Assembly: GCF_021917145.1 (NCBI RefSeq)
Contig: NC_061076.1
Span: 146,501 to 210,500 of the forward strand
Reading direction: 5' to 3'
DNA from: Hypomesus transpacificus
Taxonomy: Eukaryota > Chordata > Actinopteri > Osmeriformes > Osmeridae
Length of the DNA stretch: 64,000 bases
The notes beneath the pieces are model-generated. The model was given only the letters and a program-made list of their open reading frames with translations. It had not been told where the DNA came from and ran no database searches. Position numbers and translations under genes: made by a program. Below are positions 11,671 to 32,900 of the stretch, one piece after another. Within the stretch, counting starts at the first letter, position 1. The number at the start of each line of letters is the position of its first letter.

Positions 11671-13026
11671 GCAACAGTGAACAATACAATTAAGGAGACA
11701 CAACAGGGTGAGGGAGCGAGGGGGGGAAGAGAGAGAGAAAGGCAGAGTGAGAGAGAAAAAGAGAGGGAGGAATTAAAGGATGTAAATGGTTCAGAGTACA
11801 GTGTTTGTTCCAAATGAATAAAACAGAGTGAGTGACCATTGGTCCATCGTCGGTCAGTGTGTTGCGTAACCCCACAGCCCAAAGACAAGCGGTCCTGTCT
11901 TGGACAGGACACGCTGGCTTCACCGCTCCTGTCAGAGGGAATCTGTCCTCTGATAGCGCTGGTTGCGAGGGAGGTCAGGCCTCAGAAGGTTAGCTTAAAC
12001 AGGAAGGAAGGATCCGGAGGGATGGACTCCTTCTGCAGCTAGCTGGGAGACTGTTGCTCTCTGTGATCCACCGTAGTCTGAGTAGGGAAATATCAGCTAC
12101 TGGTCGTTCTAGTTCATCTTAGTCAACAATCGGGCTGCTAGAAACAAACCAACCAATAACGGAAGCCTTCAAACCTGTGACGTCATCGCCCGGTGTGTGA
12201 CACAGCTGGGTTTACACACAGTTACAAGCAACCGGATGAAGAACGACCTAAAGTATCTGTGTCGAGGGTGTCGAGGCGCTGATGAGTGAAGCTGTCAGAC
12301 TTCCAGCTTACCAAACACTAGAGGGGGACGGTCCCTGCTTCCAGTCCAGCGTTCCTCCTCCACCGGGGGCTTGAAGTGTCCGAGCAGCCCTGACCCTGGG
12401 CCATAGGTATAACTACACCCACTTCCTCTTATTCTGTCTGGCAGCGTGGGGCCACTTGCTTTATATATATCTGAAGTCGGTGGACCAGTTTTATTTACGT
12501 GAATAGATGCTTAAGTGGATGTGTCGTCTGTGTCCTTATCACCGATGGTAACGGGAGTCTGCTAGTCACAGACCACTGGGTATTAAACAGACTCTGACAC
12601 AAAACCTGGACACTTAAACTCACAAACACCCACACAAACAAACACGCACACATTCAGACACGTTCAAACACACTCACACACAGACTAGGAGCTAAACTAG
12701 GCCCCCCTCACCTTCCTTTAGAAATGTGAAGGAAACATGTCTGCATTCATAGGGAGTGGTCGATAAGCTACATCAATCAAGTTGCTCTCATCGTGGATGA
12801 TTATTGATTTATGTAGGCCTACTGTACACAGACTGAAAAGTTGTCCTTTACCAACATAATAATGGCAAATGCCTCTGAACACAAAAGTTAAGAAAAATAA
12901 ATAAGGAAATGGATGTGTTTAGGAAGGACGGAAAAGTTTACCACCCTTAACTGAAGCAGCTATTAATGAAGCGGTCCTTAGACACATTTTATCATTAGCC
13001 GACAATTTCTGATGCGATTGACTTAC

Positions 13027-13150
13027 CGTGCATAGTCTTCCACTAAGTTCAAAATACTCGGGCGCCTGGAGCGGATCTCCCGTTGTCTTCTATCTGCCGG
13101 GCAGAACTGCGCTATGAAGGAAGTCTGTTCACTTCGTGGAGGAAGTGTAC
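13027..13150 (-). other. rhog: Probable rhog 5' untranslated exon
   Basis: On the minus strand, GCACG|GTAAGT gives a strong donor whose exon ends at 13027. The upstream stretch is GC-richer than its surroundings. It points toward the acceptor at 10305, just before the rhog start codon. The exon's 5' boundary is a guess. Confidence 0.5.
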
Positions 13151-13739
13151 AAAACGACTGGTGTAGTTTGAGGAAGTTTACATGTATGAATTCGTCCTAC
13201 TGTAAATGCGTCTCCCCCGCCCCATAACGTTAGTTCAGATGTCATTTAGAGAAAACGGCGGTTAAGGGCAATAAATTAGCTTTTAAAACCTGACATATTT
13301 AGCTAATGAAGGCTTGATGAAGGTTGGCCAATTTGACGATGGTTTACCGTAATTTAATTGCCATGGGGAAATTAGTTCTCTAGAAAGTGTGCAATCCTGT
13401 CCTTTTTTTCTAGAACAAAACAAACAACCACTGAAATGTAAAAGCGGGATTTGGGGAAAACATTCTTACCAACCAAATTTAAAACGTATGTAGGCTAATG
13501 TCTCAGTCGACTGAAGTAGAATGATTTTGGCGTTTGAATTCCAAACATCGGACTGCATGCGCATCCAGCAATAGCCCTCAAGGTGTCTCTAAAACACCAC
13601 AGCAACTGATGTGACTACGTCGACCTGGTCGAAGAGGGAGATGTTTTTTTACAGTATAGAATTCTGACTTTAGTTTTCATTTTTTGTGGGAGGGACCTGC
13701 GGAAATAGGACACAACATTGATCCCTTGTCTCGTCGACG

Positions 13740-13918
13740 GTAACTTACTACCTGCGCTCGGGACAACAGCTTGCGAGCGAGGTCTTCATGAAGAACATCA
13801 CAGTATTCCGCAAAAAGTTATCTAATGGACATCTGGGACATTAGAAGTTTCTGATTACTCTCTCCGTTTTATAAGCAACAGATCAGAAGGAATCACATTA
13901 CATTCTCACACACTGACG
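13740..13918 (+). other. stim1: Possible stim1 5' untranslated exon
   Basis: A donor (CTGACG|GTGAGA) ends this stretch at 13918, and an acceptor-like TTCATTCGCAG occurs nine bases before the stim1 ATG. Non-coding first exon by inference; the 5' boundary is unknown. Confidence 0.35.
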
Positions 13919-14410
13919 GTGAGACCGCAAAAAGTTTTAATTTTACAAGTTGGAGGTGCGATGGCCGGATTTTTCCTACATGGCAACTTTGCATCGAGTG
14001 TGATTAGGCCTACTTTGTATTCTTTGTGTAAGAGTAACTACTTTGAGCCAGCTAATTATTGACACCAGTCAGTGTTTATTTAGGACTACAAATTGTATGA
14101 AGTATTTTTTTTGGAGGAAGTGGCTATGCAACCATTATGGCTGTCATTGTTGTGGTTTTTCTAAAATATTAGTGGCGGTTAGATACAGGCAGCAAGTGAA
14201 AGTAGGCTATAAATGGTGTTAACCTACCCTCGATTAACCTTGCTTGTTTCTTCGGCCTACTTTATCATGAAGTAGGCCTAGATCAATTTGAGCAATTTAA
14301 GGTCAGAGTTCCTACTAAGCACATACCTTAACAGGAAATGTTACAAGTTTATCATACTTTATCATGAAATGATTACCGATAAACGTATGTTTCATTCGCA
14401 GAGCCGCGGG

Positions 14411-23280
<8,870 letters not shown>

Positions 23281-24282
23281 AACCAGGAGACTTTGACTCC
23301 TGTCGTTTAGGGAACCGGGCAGCCCTGAAAATAGTTTTTATTTAATTTTTGTATGTATTTTTGGGGGCATTTTTCATGCTTTATTGGACTGTTTTTAAGT
23401 GATGTTGACAGGAAAGGCAGGAAGAGAGAGAAGAGAGAACAGACGAGAGAGAGAGAGGGCATGCAGCGAGGGGCCCAGGCCGGACCGTAGCTTATCGTAA
23501 GTGCATGGGCCCCTCGTTTCTCACCTATACGTATTTATACCTTTGGGGTCTTGTGGCTGTGTTCCCCACTGCAGAGTTACCAGATACAGCTTGCTGTCCT
23601 GTCTCTGACAGCTTCCTGTTCTGTGTCTGACAGCTTCCTTTTGCCTTTTATACAGGCCATGTTGCTGGAGGAAAACTGACCTCCTGCCTGATCACTGTGG
23701 CTAGTCCCAAAGGCGAACGGTTTAAAAACATTATTTGTGTATAGCACACCATCATGCTTTGCTAAGCTGCAAATGGGTTAGTGGTTAGTCCAAGGTTTAT
23801 TTATGTCATCTGGTTTATAAGCTTTAAGGGTCATTCTTTCATGTTTTGTTTTTACCAGGTACTTCTCTGTTTCAGGGACAGTTGGAACAGATTTTTTTAA
23901 TACAAATAGGAAATATATGTTGGCTAATTATGTTTTTGCATTGATGACATGGGATGTAAATGTGTTTGCACTTGGTGATAAGAGTTATTTAATAACTTTT
24001 GATTTTGCCAGGTTAAGAAACTATATATGTACATTAAGATGATTGAGATTTAATTGTCCTACTAAATGGAAAATGTGGCATTTTTTTTGCAAATTTTGAC
24101 ATGTGCACACACACATCACCTTAAATAATTACTTTGAAATATTAACATTAAAAACATTTGTTTGGTATTTAAGACAGATAATAATAATAATAATCATCCT
24201 GCTTTGTCAGACTTTAGGTGGTAAATTGTAATGTTCAGGTGAGTTTGTCAAGCAACAGTATGTACTGTATGTTAGGACATAA

Positions 24283-24398
<116 letters not shown>

Positions 24399-24486
24399 AA
24401 GGCCAAGCTTCACTGTGTGCTTTTTCCCACTGTTGTTTTGGAAGCTCAGAGCATCGAACCTTCACTTTTTATACTCATGCTGCAAA

Positions 24487-24492
24487 AATAAA
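24487..24492 (+). terminator. Poly(A) signal AATAAA, likely stim1
   Basis: Canonical hexamer about 1.2 kb past the stim1 stop. A GT-rich stretch (AGTGGTTGTG) follows some 20 nt later. Confidence 0.55.
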
Positions 24493-24769
24493 CCCGCCTG
24501 TTTGAACCAAAGTGGTTGTGAATTTGAATGAATTTTCCTCCCTTTTCGTGTCAAAGGTTTGCAGTTTGTTTTGCCTCTAGTAGTGTGTCCAGCAGTGGAG
24601 GTAAATCTCTACTGGCCTCCTCAGTCTCACCATAACATAGATAACATCGCTTCGTGACACAAATTTGTGTCCTCATGACCATGGAGCTCATGTGACCTCC
24701 AGTCTGGTGACCTCCAGTCTGGTGACAGTATGTGTCACTGTGGGACGTCAGGTAGCGTTGCTGGGTATG

Positions 24770-25185
24770 ATTTCTAAAATATGTTTTTAACCTTTCAAAA
24801 CTTATTTCGCACACAACTCAACACAAAAAAGTTTTTAGTTTTTGTTTTTAGTTTTTAGTTTTAGTAGGGAGTCAGGTGGCTGAGCGGGTAGAGCATCGGG
24901 CTAGTAATCCGAAGGTTGCCAGTTCGATTCCCGGCCGGTGCACATGACGTTGTGTCCTTGGGCAAGGCACTTCACCCTACTTGCCTCGGGGAGAATGTCC
25001 CTGTACTTACTGTAAGTCGCTCTGGATAAGAGCGTCTGCTAAATGACTAAATGTAGTTCTTTCGAAAATACTTTTTCAACCTTTTCACAACCCTTTTCCT
25101 TTCTTTTTTTTCAACCTTTCAAAAACCTTTTTGGTAAAAATGTCCTTTTGTTTCACACACAACATGACACAAAAACTTAGCAATA
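24770..25185. repeat. AT-rich dispersed repeat, two copies flanking a SINE
   Basis: Both sides of the SINE carry AAAATA(T/C)(G/T)TTTT(T/C)AACCTTT(C)AAAA, then CACACACAAC and ACACAAAAA. A third copy is at 46650-46765 in alg8 intron 5. Confidence 0.55.
24866..25056 (+). mobile_element. tRNA-derived SINE with L2-like tail
   Basis: Internal Pol III promoter: box A-like GTGGCTGAGCGGGTAGAGC and box B-like GTTCGATTCCCGG, in a tRNA-like head. A conserved body (GTGTCCTTGGGCAAGGCACT) follows, then an L2-type tail (TCTGGATAAGAGCGTCTGCT then AAATGAC). It appears full length and is inserted inside an AT-rich dispersed repeat. A related copy lies at 37531-37750 on the other strand. Confidence 0.85.
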
Positions 25186-25189
25186 TAAT

Positions 25190-25470
25190 AACAGTGTAAC
25201 ATCAGTGTAATTACAGTGTAATCATAGTGTATGATAGTGTAAAAACAGCATATCAACAGTGTAACAACAGTGTAATGACAGTGTAATAACAACATCATAG
25301 TGTAATTATAGAGTAATAACATCATCATAGTATAATCACAGTGTAATAACAACATCATAGAGTAACCATAGTGTAATAACAACATCATAGTTTAATCACA
25401 GTATAATAACAACATCATAGTGTAATCACAGTGTAATAACATCATTACAGTGTAATGACAGTGTAACAGT
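25190..25470. repeat. Degenerate tandem repeat, CAGTGTAATAAC-like
   Basis: Irregular 12-28-bp units built from CAGTGTAATAACA and ACATCATAGTGTAATC. Confidence 0.9.
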
Positions 25471-25991
25471 AAAAAAAGAATTGAACATTTGTTAACTCCT
25501 CGACTCAGTTGAGTCAATAGCAGATAGACCAGTAGAGGGTAGCAGAGGAATGATGAAAATGCCATAGAACCCATGTTCACACAAGCACACACGCACACAC
25601 GCACACGCACACACATACATACATACACTTGTTCACACACATGATCTCACACACACATGTACAAGCACAAATCTGATTTAATCTGTTAGATCTCCCTTTC
25701 ACACACCATCACATAAGGGGAGGTTCTAAGTCGTCTGCAAGAGAGAGTTGAGAAATGCAACACTTGTGAAATCCTTGGATCAGAGACAACCAAGAGGGGA
25801 AGTAGATTGAGAAATCCTTCAAACTGTCTGAGAAACATACCACATACCAGATTTGACATATAACATGTGTGAACATAGTAAAATATCCTGATCTCCCTTC
25901 AGACCTGAGCATTATACCCTCTTCCATAACTGTTCATGTTTGCTCGGTGTAGCACCAGATAGCACACTACATTCATGACTGACTCTGCGAA

Positions 25992-26321
25992 TCATCTCAA
26001 GCGCCGCCCCTCAGCAGATGCATACAGGAAGTAGTGAGAGGGAGGGGGCGGAGCAAGGAAGACATAAGGGACACACAGACAATCGTGTTTGTCGTCAAGG
26101 CCCTTATCCAAACCCCTTATATGGAAGACGAATGACTCTGTAGGGCTCTGAGGGCTTTGCTCAAGCATGTGTAGGTGTTGCTCCATAGGCTGAGGAAGCC
26201 ATTGATTGTTCGTTTGTCTTTGTTCTTCAGACTTGGTAAACGCGTCCACCGAGCTGGATGCAACGTCACCAAGACTTTCAGCCAGGCTGTGAAGGCAAGC
26301 AGTGGAAGAGGGGGAGGCCAT
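25992..26321 (-). other. Unassigned ORF, 109 aa, doubtful
   Basis: From the ATG at 26321 the frame runs to a stop at 25992. It stays open upstream of that ATG for at least about 90 more bases (reading LEGQSQGTSHQDVKTTTFQP). The composition is more protein-like than the neighbouring repeat frames, for example SLAESLGDVASSSVDAFTKS. I do not recognise a family, and there is no clear splice structure. It may be chance or the last exon of an unknown minus-strand gene. Confidence 0.2.
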
Positions 26322-26394
26322 GTTGTGAGCAGGCTGGAATGTGGTCGTTTTGACATCCTGGTGACTTGTTCCCTGACTTTGACCCTCCAGACGC

Positions 26395-26560
26395 CCATCC
26401 CCGCTATCCCCCCTCGCCCCCCAACCCCCTCGCCCCTCGCCCCCCCAGCCCCTCGCCCCCCCAGCCCCTAGCCCCCCCAGCCCCTCGCCCCCCCAGCCCC
26501 TAGCCCCCCCAGCCCCTAGTCCTCCCAGCCCCCAGCCCCCCCCCAGCCCCTAGCCTCCTG
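26395..26560. repeat. C-rich CCCCCAGCCCCTCGCC repeat
   Basis: About ten units of 15-17 bp, 80% or more C on the plus strand. It could form G-quadruplex or i-motif structures. Confidence 0.9.
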
Positions 26561-27598
26561 AGAAAGTAGCTGCATGAGTGACCTCACCGTCACCGCCCCA
26601 GTTCAGTTTCGTCATCATGTCCTGCTTTTCACTAAGGCCTCGTCTAACTGGATTCTGTTTCTGAGTCGGTGATTTATGGTGTGGGTGTGGGACACAGAGG
26701 GAAACATCTCTACCCTCTCCACCGACAGGATCCCAGTTAGAACTGGACGACAGAAGCTAAGCGTTGTTTGAACTTGTCGGGAAGTTGGTTAAACGACCAC
26801 CCACCACGACTGTGGAGATCTGAGAGCATTTAATCAGTGTGAGAAATACGTATAACACTTTAAGTCATTGTCCAATCAGCTTTATGGAATCTCAATTTAC
26901 TTCTTACATCAAGGGCAAAGGTTGTAGGCCGTAGGCCGTATGGCCCAAGGATTAACTGGGACATAATGACTGGCTCTCAGCCCAGTCCCTAGGGTAGAGA
27001 GACCTCTCCCTTGGTTTCTGATATTAACGTGATCAGGCACAGGGAGAACAGACTCAGACAGTCGGCTGTGGGCTCGAGAGGCTTGATGGTGGCGATGACT
27101 CAATTGAACAAAAGCAGAAACGAAAGCCTTTGCTCACTCAACTTCCCTTTTAGCGAGAAACACATGTTGACACCATTGAATACACTCTTGAATATTATTC
27201 AATATTTATATGTTTATATATATTTTTTTAGGTATTTAATCGATTTGCTACAACCAGGTACGACCTGCAAAAAGGTCTGACTGGTTGGACTGTATAACGT
27301 TTGTTTTGAACTCTCAACAAGGTGAATACTGTCTGAATTATGATGTTTAAAATGGGTAAGCCTCGAAAGTTGAAGAAACACTGTTATATGTCATGAAAAC
27401 GTGACAGTCCCAGTCAATCACAGTCCCGTAGGCCACAACTGTGTGCGCGCACACGAGCACCGCTTGGAGGCGCGCCATGGCGAGCAGATGAATTTCTACC
27501 ACCTTCACAAAATCTAGCTTGATACATAAACGCATGCACGCGACAGCAACTCTGCCCGCCGCTCACTCACGCCCTGGACATGTTGTGAGAGTGGAGGC

Positions 27599-27607
27599 TA
27601 TATATAA
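27599..27607 (+). promoter_or_regulatory. TATA box of the rcsd1-like gene
   Basis: TATATATAA lies 183 bp before the rcsd1 start codon, placing a start site near 27630 and a 5' UTR of about 160 nt. Confidence 0.55.
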
Positions 27608-27789
27608 CCACTGAGACCACACTTTTCCAGCCTACTAAGCGTTCTCGCATAGCTCACGCACGGCTTTGGGACAGCGGAGTGTGAGGACCGACGACTGAAG
27701 AGGGCGCAACTTTGACAAGTCCCAAAATAAAACTTTAGCGGGAGACCGCGACGTAGCCTACTGCAAACAACACCAGCCTTCTTTGGAGG

Positions 27790-28407
27790 ATGGAGGTAAA
27801 CATCATTTGAGGTGTTTTCGTGGCTTAGTTTGTGTCATAACAGTTTTGTACACGGTATGGATGTGTGTGTTTCGTTATGTTTTATTATTTAATGGGTTGG
27901 AGACCGTGGACGTACCCGGACACGCGCTCGGATAACTTCTACGATCAGTGCAATATACATTTGCATCAAGACTTAACGACACTTAAGTACATTTTATATC
28001 GTGGAAATGCTATACACATTTGAGTGATTATGTTTTAAGTACTATAAAGTTACAAATGTGGACAAAGTCGTTAAAGCCAGTCGTGTCACTTGTTTGAAGT
28101 TGGCATCTGCGCTGTGCCGTAAACAAGGTATAGTCTGGAGAACATTCTCTGTTTTCTGAATAGTAGATTAGGTTCATTCTACTACATTTGGTCATGCATG
28201 TTGTCACTTGCCATGGGGGTGTAGTAACTGCCTTTCTGGAGATTGTCTCAGCTGGTCTGTGAGATTTGACTCTACATACTGCACGTGCTGTGTACATGAG
28301 ACTGTTTAGACGACTCACTGATGCCGTTTCAGTACTCTGCTCATCAACAGGAAATATAACAGGAATGGACGCGCGCGCACACACCCACACACTCTAACTC
28401 TCTCACA

Positions 28408-28438
<31 letters not shown>

Positions 28439-29057
28439 CCCACACACACACACACAGGAAGTGGTGTAACTGCCCTAGCGGTTTTTAGCAGGGGTTTTCA
28501 TACTTGAATATCATTTTTAAGTAGTGTTGGTTTGTAAGAGTTTTTTAATCCATTTCATTTTAAATTATACTTTACAATCTCTTAAGCTGGTAAAGCTCAT
28601 TGTTCCCCAGCTTTAGCTCAGTGGTTAGAGCACCTGACTGCAGATCAAAGGTTGCAGGTTCAAATACCCCCCCACCCATGCGAAAGCCTCTATGAAATGA
28701 CTGCATTATTATGACATGATTACATTAGTATGATTAATGTAAACAGCGGCTGTGTAAGTGAACTGTCTGAGGGGAGATGCCAGCAGCACTGGTGCACCTG
28801 CAGGAACACGCTCGCTCCAGCTCGCTCCAGCATGGTGGAGGAGAAGGAGTGTCAACAACCAGGTTCAACACATGAGCTACGGACTTCATGGAGCCTTTTA
28901 AGATCACATGCTTAAGAGTGTGTGTGTGTGAGTGTGTGTGAGTGTGTGTGTGTCTGGCCTCCAGGCTATGTGATTTCATTATCTGTTGAATGCCAGTAAT
29001 GCAAGACCTCCAGCCAACCGGGACATGCATCAACCCCACATCAACAGCTGTGTGTGT

Positions 29058-29088
<31 letters not shown>

Positions 29089-29453
29089 GTAGTGTTTGTG
29101 TGTGCACTTTAGAGGAAGAGTGTTAGACCAGCGCTGTCTGAACTGCAGATAATGAAGGACGATAAGCCAGGAAGCTGGTTAGAGGTTGGTCTCGGTATGT
29201 TCTGTCATTATAAAACGGTGACATATTCAACTGGTGTAAGTTAGAGGCCAGCTAGTTTGTGGGCTGGCGTCAAGGTCTGAACTTCCGGTTCACAGCTTGT
29301 AATCCGGAGGGGTAACATATCTGTTAGACACACATGCACACATACACACGCTCACAAACACACAAACACACACACACACACACACAGAGAGAAGACTCCA
29401 CCTCAGGCCCACACAGGGCTGTTGGAGCCAGAACATGAGTTCATGGTGGTGAG

Positions 29454-29489
<36 letters not shown>

Positions 29490-29842
29490 GTGGGCTCTAC
29501 CCCTGTGGCCCCACCCTGCCTCCATGTCTCGCTCCCTCCCTGCCTCCCCCATCTTTCTCTGCCTCCCTCCCTGCCTCCCCCATCTTTCCCTGCCTCCCCC
29601 ATCTTTCGCTGCCTCCTTGTCTTGCTGCCTACTTGTCTCGCTCCCTCCCCCATCTTTCCCTGCCTCCCTCCCTCCCTGCCTCCCCCATCTTTCCCTGCCT
29701 CCCTCCCTCCCTGCCTCCCCCATCTTTCCCTGCCTCCCTCCCTCCCTGCCTCCCCCATCTTTCCTTGCCTCCCTCCCTCGTTGTTTACAGGGGCAGAGGG
29801 CCCCACGATGGAGACACCACGCTGGTTCCATTTAGCCCCAGC

Positions 29843-29941
<99 letters not shown>

Positions 29942-32900
29942 TTGTAAAAACCTCATAAAGGAAGAAAACAGTGGTGCAGCGTTGCCCAGGCGGCGGGCCG
30001 TAGCCTGCCGCCTCTGTCCCCTCCCCGGTGCAGGTCAGGTGTGTGTGGGGAGGAGAGGTCAGGTGTGGAGCTGTGATCACAGGTCACCTCCGCAGACTGT
30101 AACTCAGATGGAGCTGTGATCACAGGTCACCTCCGCAGACTGTAACTCAGATGGAGCTGTGATCACAGGTCACCTCCGCAGACTGTAACTCAGATGGAGC
30201 TGTGATCACAGGTCACCTCCGCAGACTGTAACTCAGATGGAGCTGTGATCACAGGTCACCTCCGCAGACTGTAACTCAGATGGAGCTGTGATCACAGGTC
30301 ACCTCCGCAGACTGTAACTCAGATGGAGCTGTGATCACAGGTCACCTCCGCAGACTGTAACTCAGATGGAGCTGTGATCACAGGTCACCTCCGCAGACTG
30401 TAACTCAGATGGAGCTGTGATCACAGGTCACCTCCACAGACTGTAACTCAGATGGAGCTGTGATCACAGGTCACCTCCGCAGACTGTAACTCAGATGGAG
30501 CTGTGATCACAGGTCACCTCCGCAGACTGTAACTCAGATGGAGCTGTGATCACAGGTCACCTCCGCAGACTGTAACTCAGATGGAGCTGTGATCACAGGT
30601 CACCTCCGCAGACTGTAACTCAGATGGAGCTGTGATCACAGGTCACCTCCGCAGACTGTAACTCAGATGGAGCTGTGATCACAGGTCACCTCCGCAGACT
30701 GTAACTCAGATGGAGCTGTGATCACGGGTCACCTCCGCAGACTGTAACTCAGATGGAGCTGTGATCACGGGTCACCTCCGCAGACTGTAACTCAGATGGA
30801 GCTGTGATCCCAGGTCACCTCCGCAGACTGTAACTCAGATGGAGCTGTGATCACAGGTCACCTCCACAGACTGTAACTCAGATGGAGATGTGAGCTTAGT
30901 GACATGGCTTCAGACACTGTACGTCAGATATATTTTATACGTAATAGTTGGTTTCTTGTTTAGATAAAAAGTTGAATGATGACAACAAACGAGCCTCTTC
31001 CTCAGGCAGGAAACAGCAGGGCCTCGTCAGGGACAGACGTCCGTGGGAACGAAGAACGCTCCATGTTTTCACAGTTGTAGTTTTAATTGGGTTAAGAAAT
31101 GCCTGGAATCCCCCTGGACCACGTGGCTGTGTTGACCTGGGGTGGGGCCTGGTTCTCACCCGGGGTCAAAGAGCAGGAGGCCACGCCTCCATTTGGGGTA
31201 TAGAGCAGAAGGCCATGCAGATGTGGTTGTCTCTGCTCTTGGCCTCGTGTGTGGATGCCACCGCGAACATCCTGTGTTTCTGGGCCTGCAGTTCTTCATG
31301 TGACGAGTGCATTCCTCTGTTCACCCTCCCCAGACCGGTTTATCACCTCAGTATTTCAGAGAGGAGGGTGGGCTGGACAGTTCGGGAGCTGTCAGTTACA
31401 TGTCTTCATTTCTCCAGGCTGTCGTATTATATTCATGCTACTTTAAGCAACACACAGTATACCTTAACATACAGTCCATAGCTTTCCATACAGCATAGCT
31501 TAGCATACAGTCTCAAGCTAACCCTAGCGCTCTCCATAGCCGTCTACAGCTTGTAAGAGGCCTCTGCTCTGTTGCTAACACCGATCAGGTTCCTTCAGCT
31601 CAGTAAACACCAAACGAGGGCAAGGCTGCGGTTTGTTTTTGTGTTAGCCCACCCACAGAGACCCCCTCAAACCAAACACACACACACACACAGAGACACA
31701 CACACACAGACACACACAGAGACACAGACTCACATGCATGTTACATGTTGCGCCTCTAGCCTAGCCCCCAGCCAGCCTCCTGCTGGAGGAGACAGGCTTT
31801 TATTGAGGGCGTTTCTGTTTGTCGACCAGTGAACATCACCGTGGATGGAACGAAGGGATGTGATCTCAGAGAGAGAGAGAGAGAGAGAGAGGGGAGAGGT
31901 AGAGAGAGGGAGAGAGGTAGAGAGAGAGAGAGAGAGGTAGCTCTTGGCCACAGTCATGGAAAGGGGGAGGGATATTACCTCAGACTGGCAAGGGAGGGAA
32001 GGAGACTGAAGAAGTGGGTGAAAACATCTTAAGACATGGAGAAAAAAAGAAAATAAATCCAAAGTTATATGATTACAGTCGTTTATTTACCCTAATCTGT
32101 GTTAGCTGTATAATGAGCTGAGACCTAAGCCTGTTGGAGTTTTGGTTGCCTTGACAGAGCAACAAAGAGAGGGAGATAAGCAAGAGTGTAATACTCTCAA
32201 GACTGGGATAAGGCCTGGAGGAGATACGGACAGTGAGGTCAGAGGGTGTTGGAGGGAGAGAGAGAGGCCCTTAGAGAGAGAGGGAAAGACACAGAAAGAG
32301 AGAGAGACAGAGAGAGGCCCTTAGAGAGAGAGACAGAGAGAGAAAGAGAGAGAGACAGAGAGTCTCTCAGACAGCAGAGCCAGCAGGAGAACTCTGTTGT
32401 CTGAGGTTCCTTCATCCTCTAGACAACTCTCTGTTTTCTTTTCATTGTTCTTTTAAGAACGTGGAGATCCCCCTCTCCAGACTCTCCACCCTGCCGGACC
32501 CCACTCTCCTTCGCAGGCGTGTGTCCTGCCGTATGAGGTCATTTCCTGTTGTGGAAACAAGGAAATAGTCCTAGCACGGGGGCTGTGGGACGGCAAGTGG
32601 GTAAACCATGTGTCATTCCTCAGGCTATCAGCTCTACCCTGTATCACAGCCCCCCTCCTGCCAGGAGGCGTGGGAGTCGGCCTGGCTTGATTCAGTGACG
32701 GTTCACAGACATGTTCCCCGTGACCATGTGTGTGTCACAGAGTGACCTGCACCAGTGAGAGGGCCAGCTAGAGATGTTTTGGGTTGCTAGTGACTACGGT
32801 GTCTTGTGTTTCAGAAAGATGTCCCAGCCAAGCCGTCGGTGGCGGAACTGGCTGGAAAGTTCAAAGGTCACGCACAACCCATCCCAACTGGAAATGAAGG

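Noticed and set aside
24866-24945. Functional tRNA gene
   Set aside because: Box A and B are present, but the sequence continues into a conserved SINE body and L2-like tail, with a related copy elsewhere.
29441-29956. Gly-rich and Pro-rich frames across the C homopolymer
   Set aside because: Homopolymer and polypyrimidine translation only.
30069-30885. CRISPR-like regular repeat
   Set aside because: The 43-bp units are contiguous without unique spacers, and the genome is a vertebrate; it is a minisatellite.
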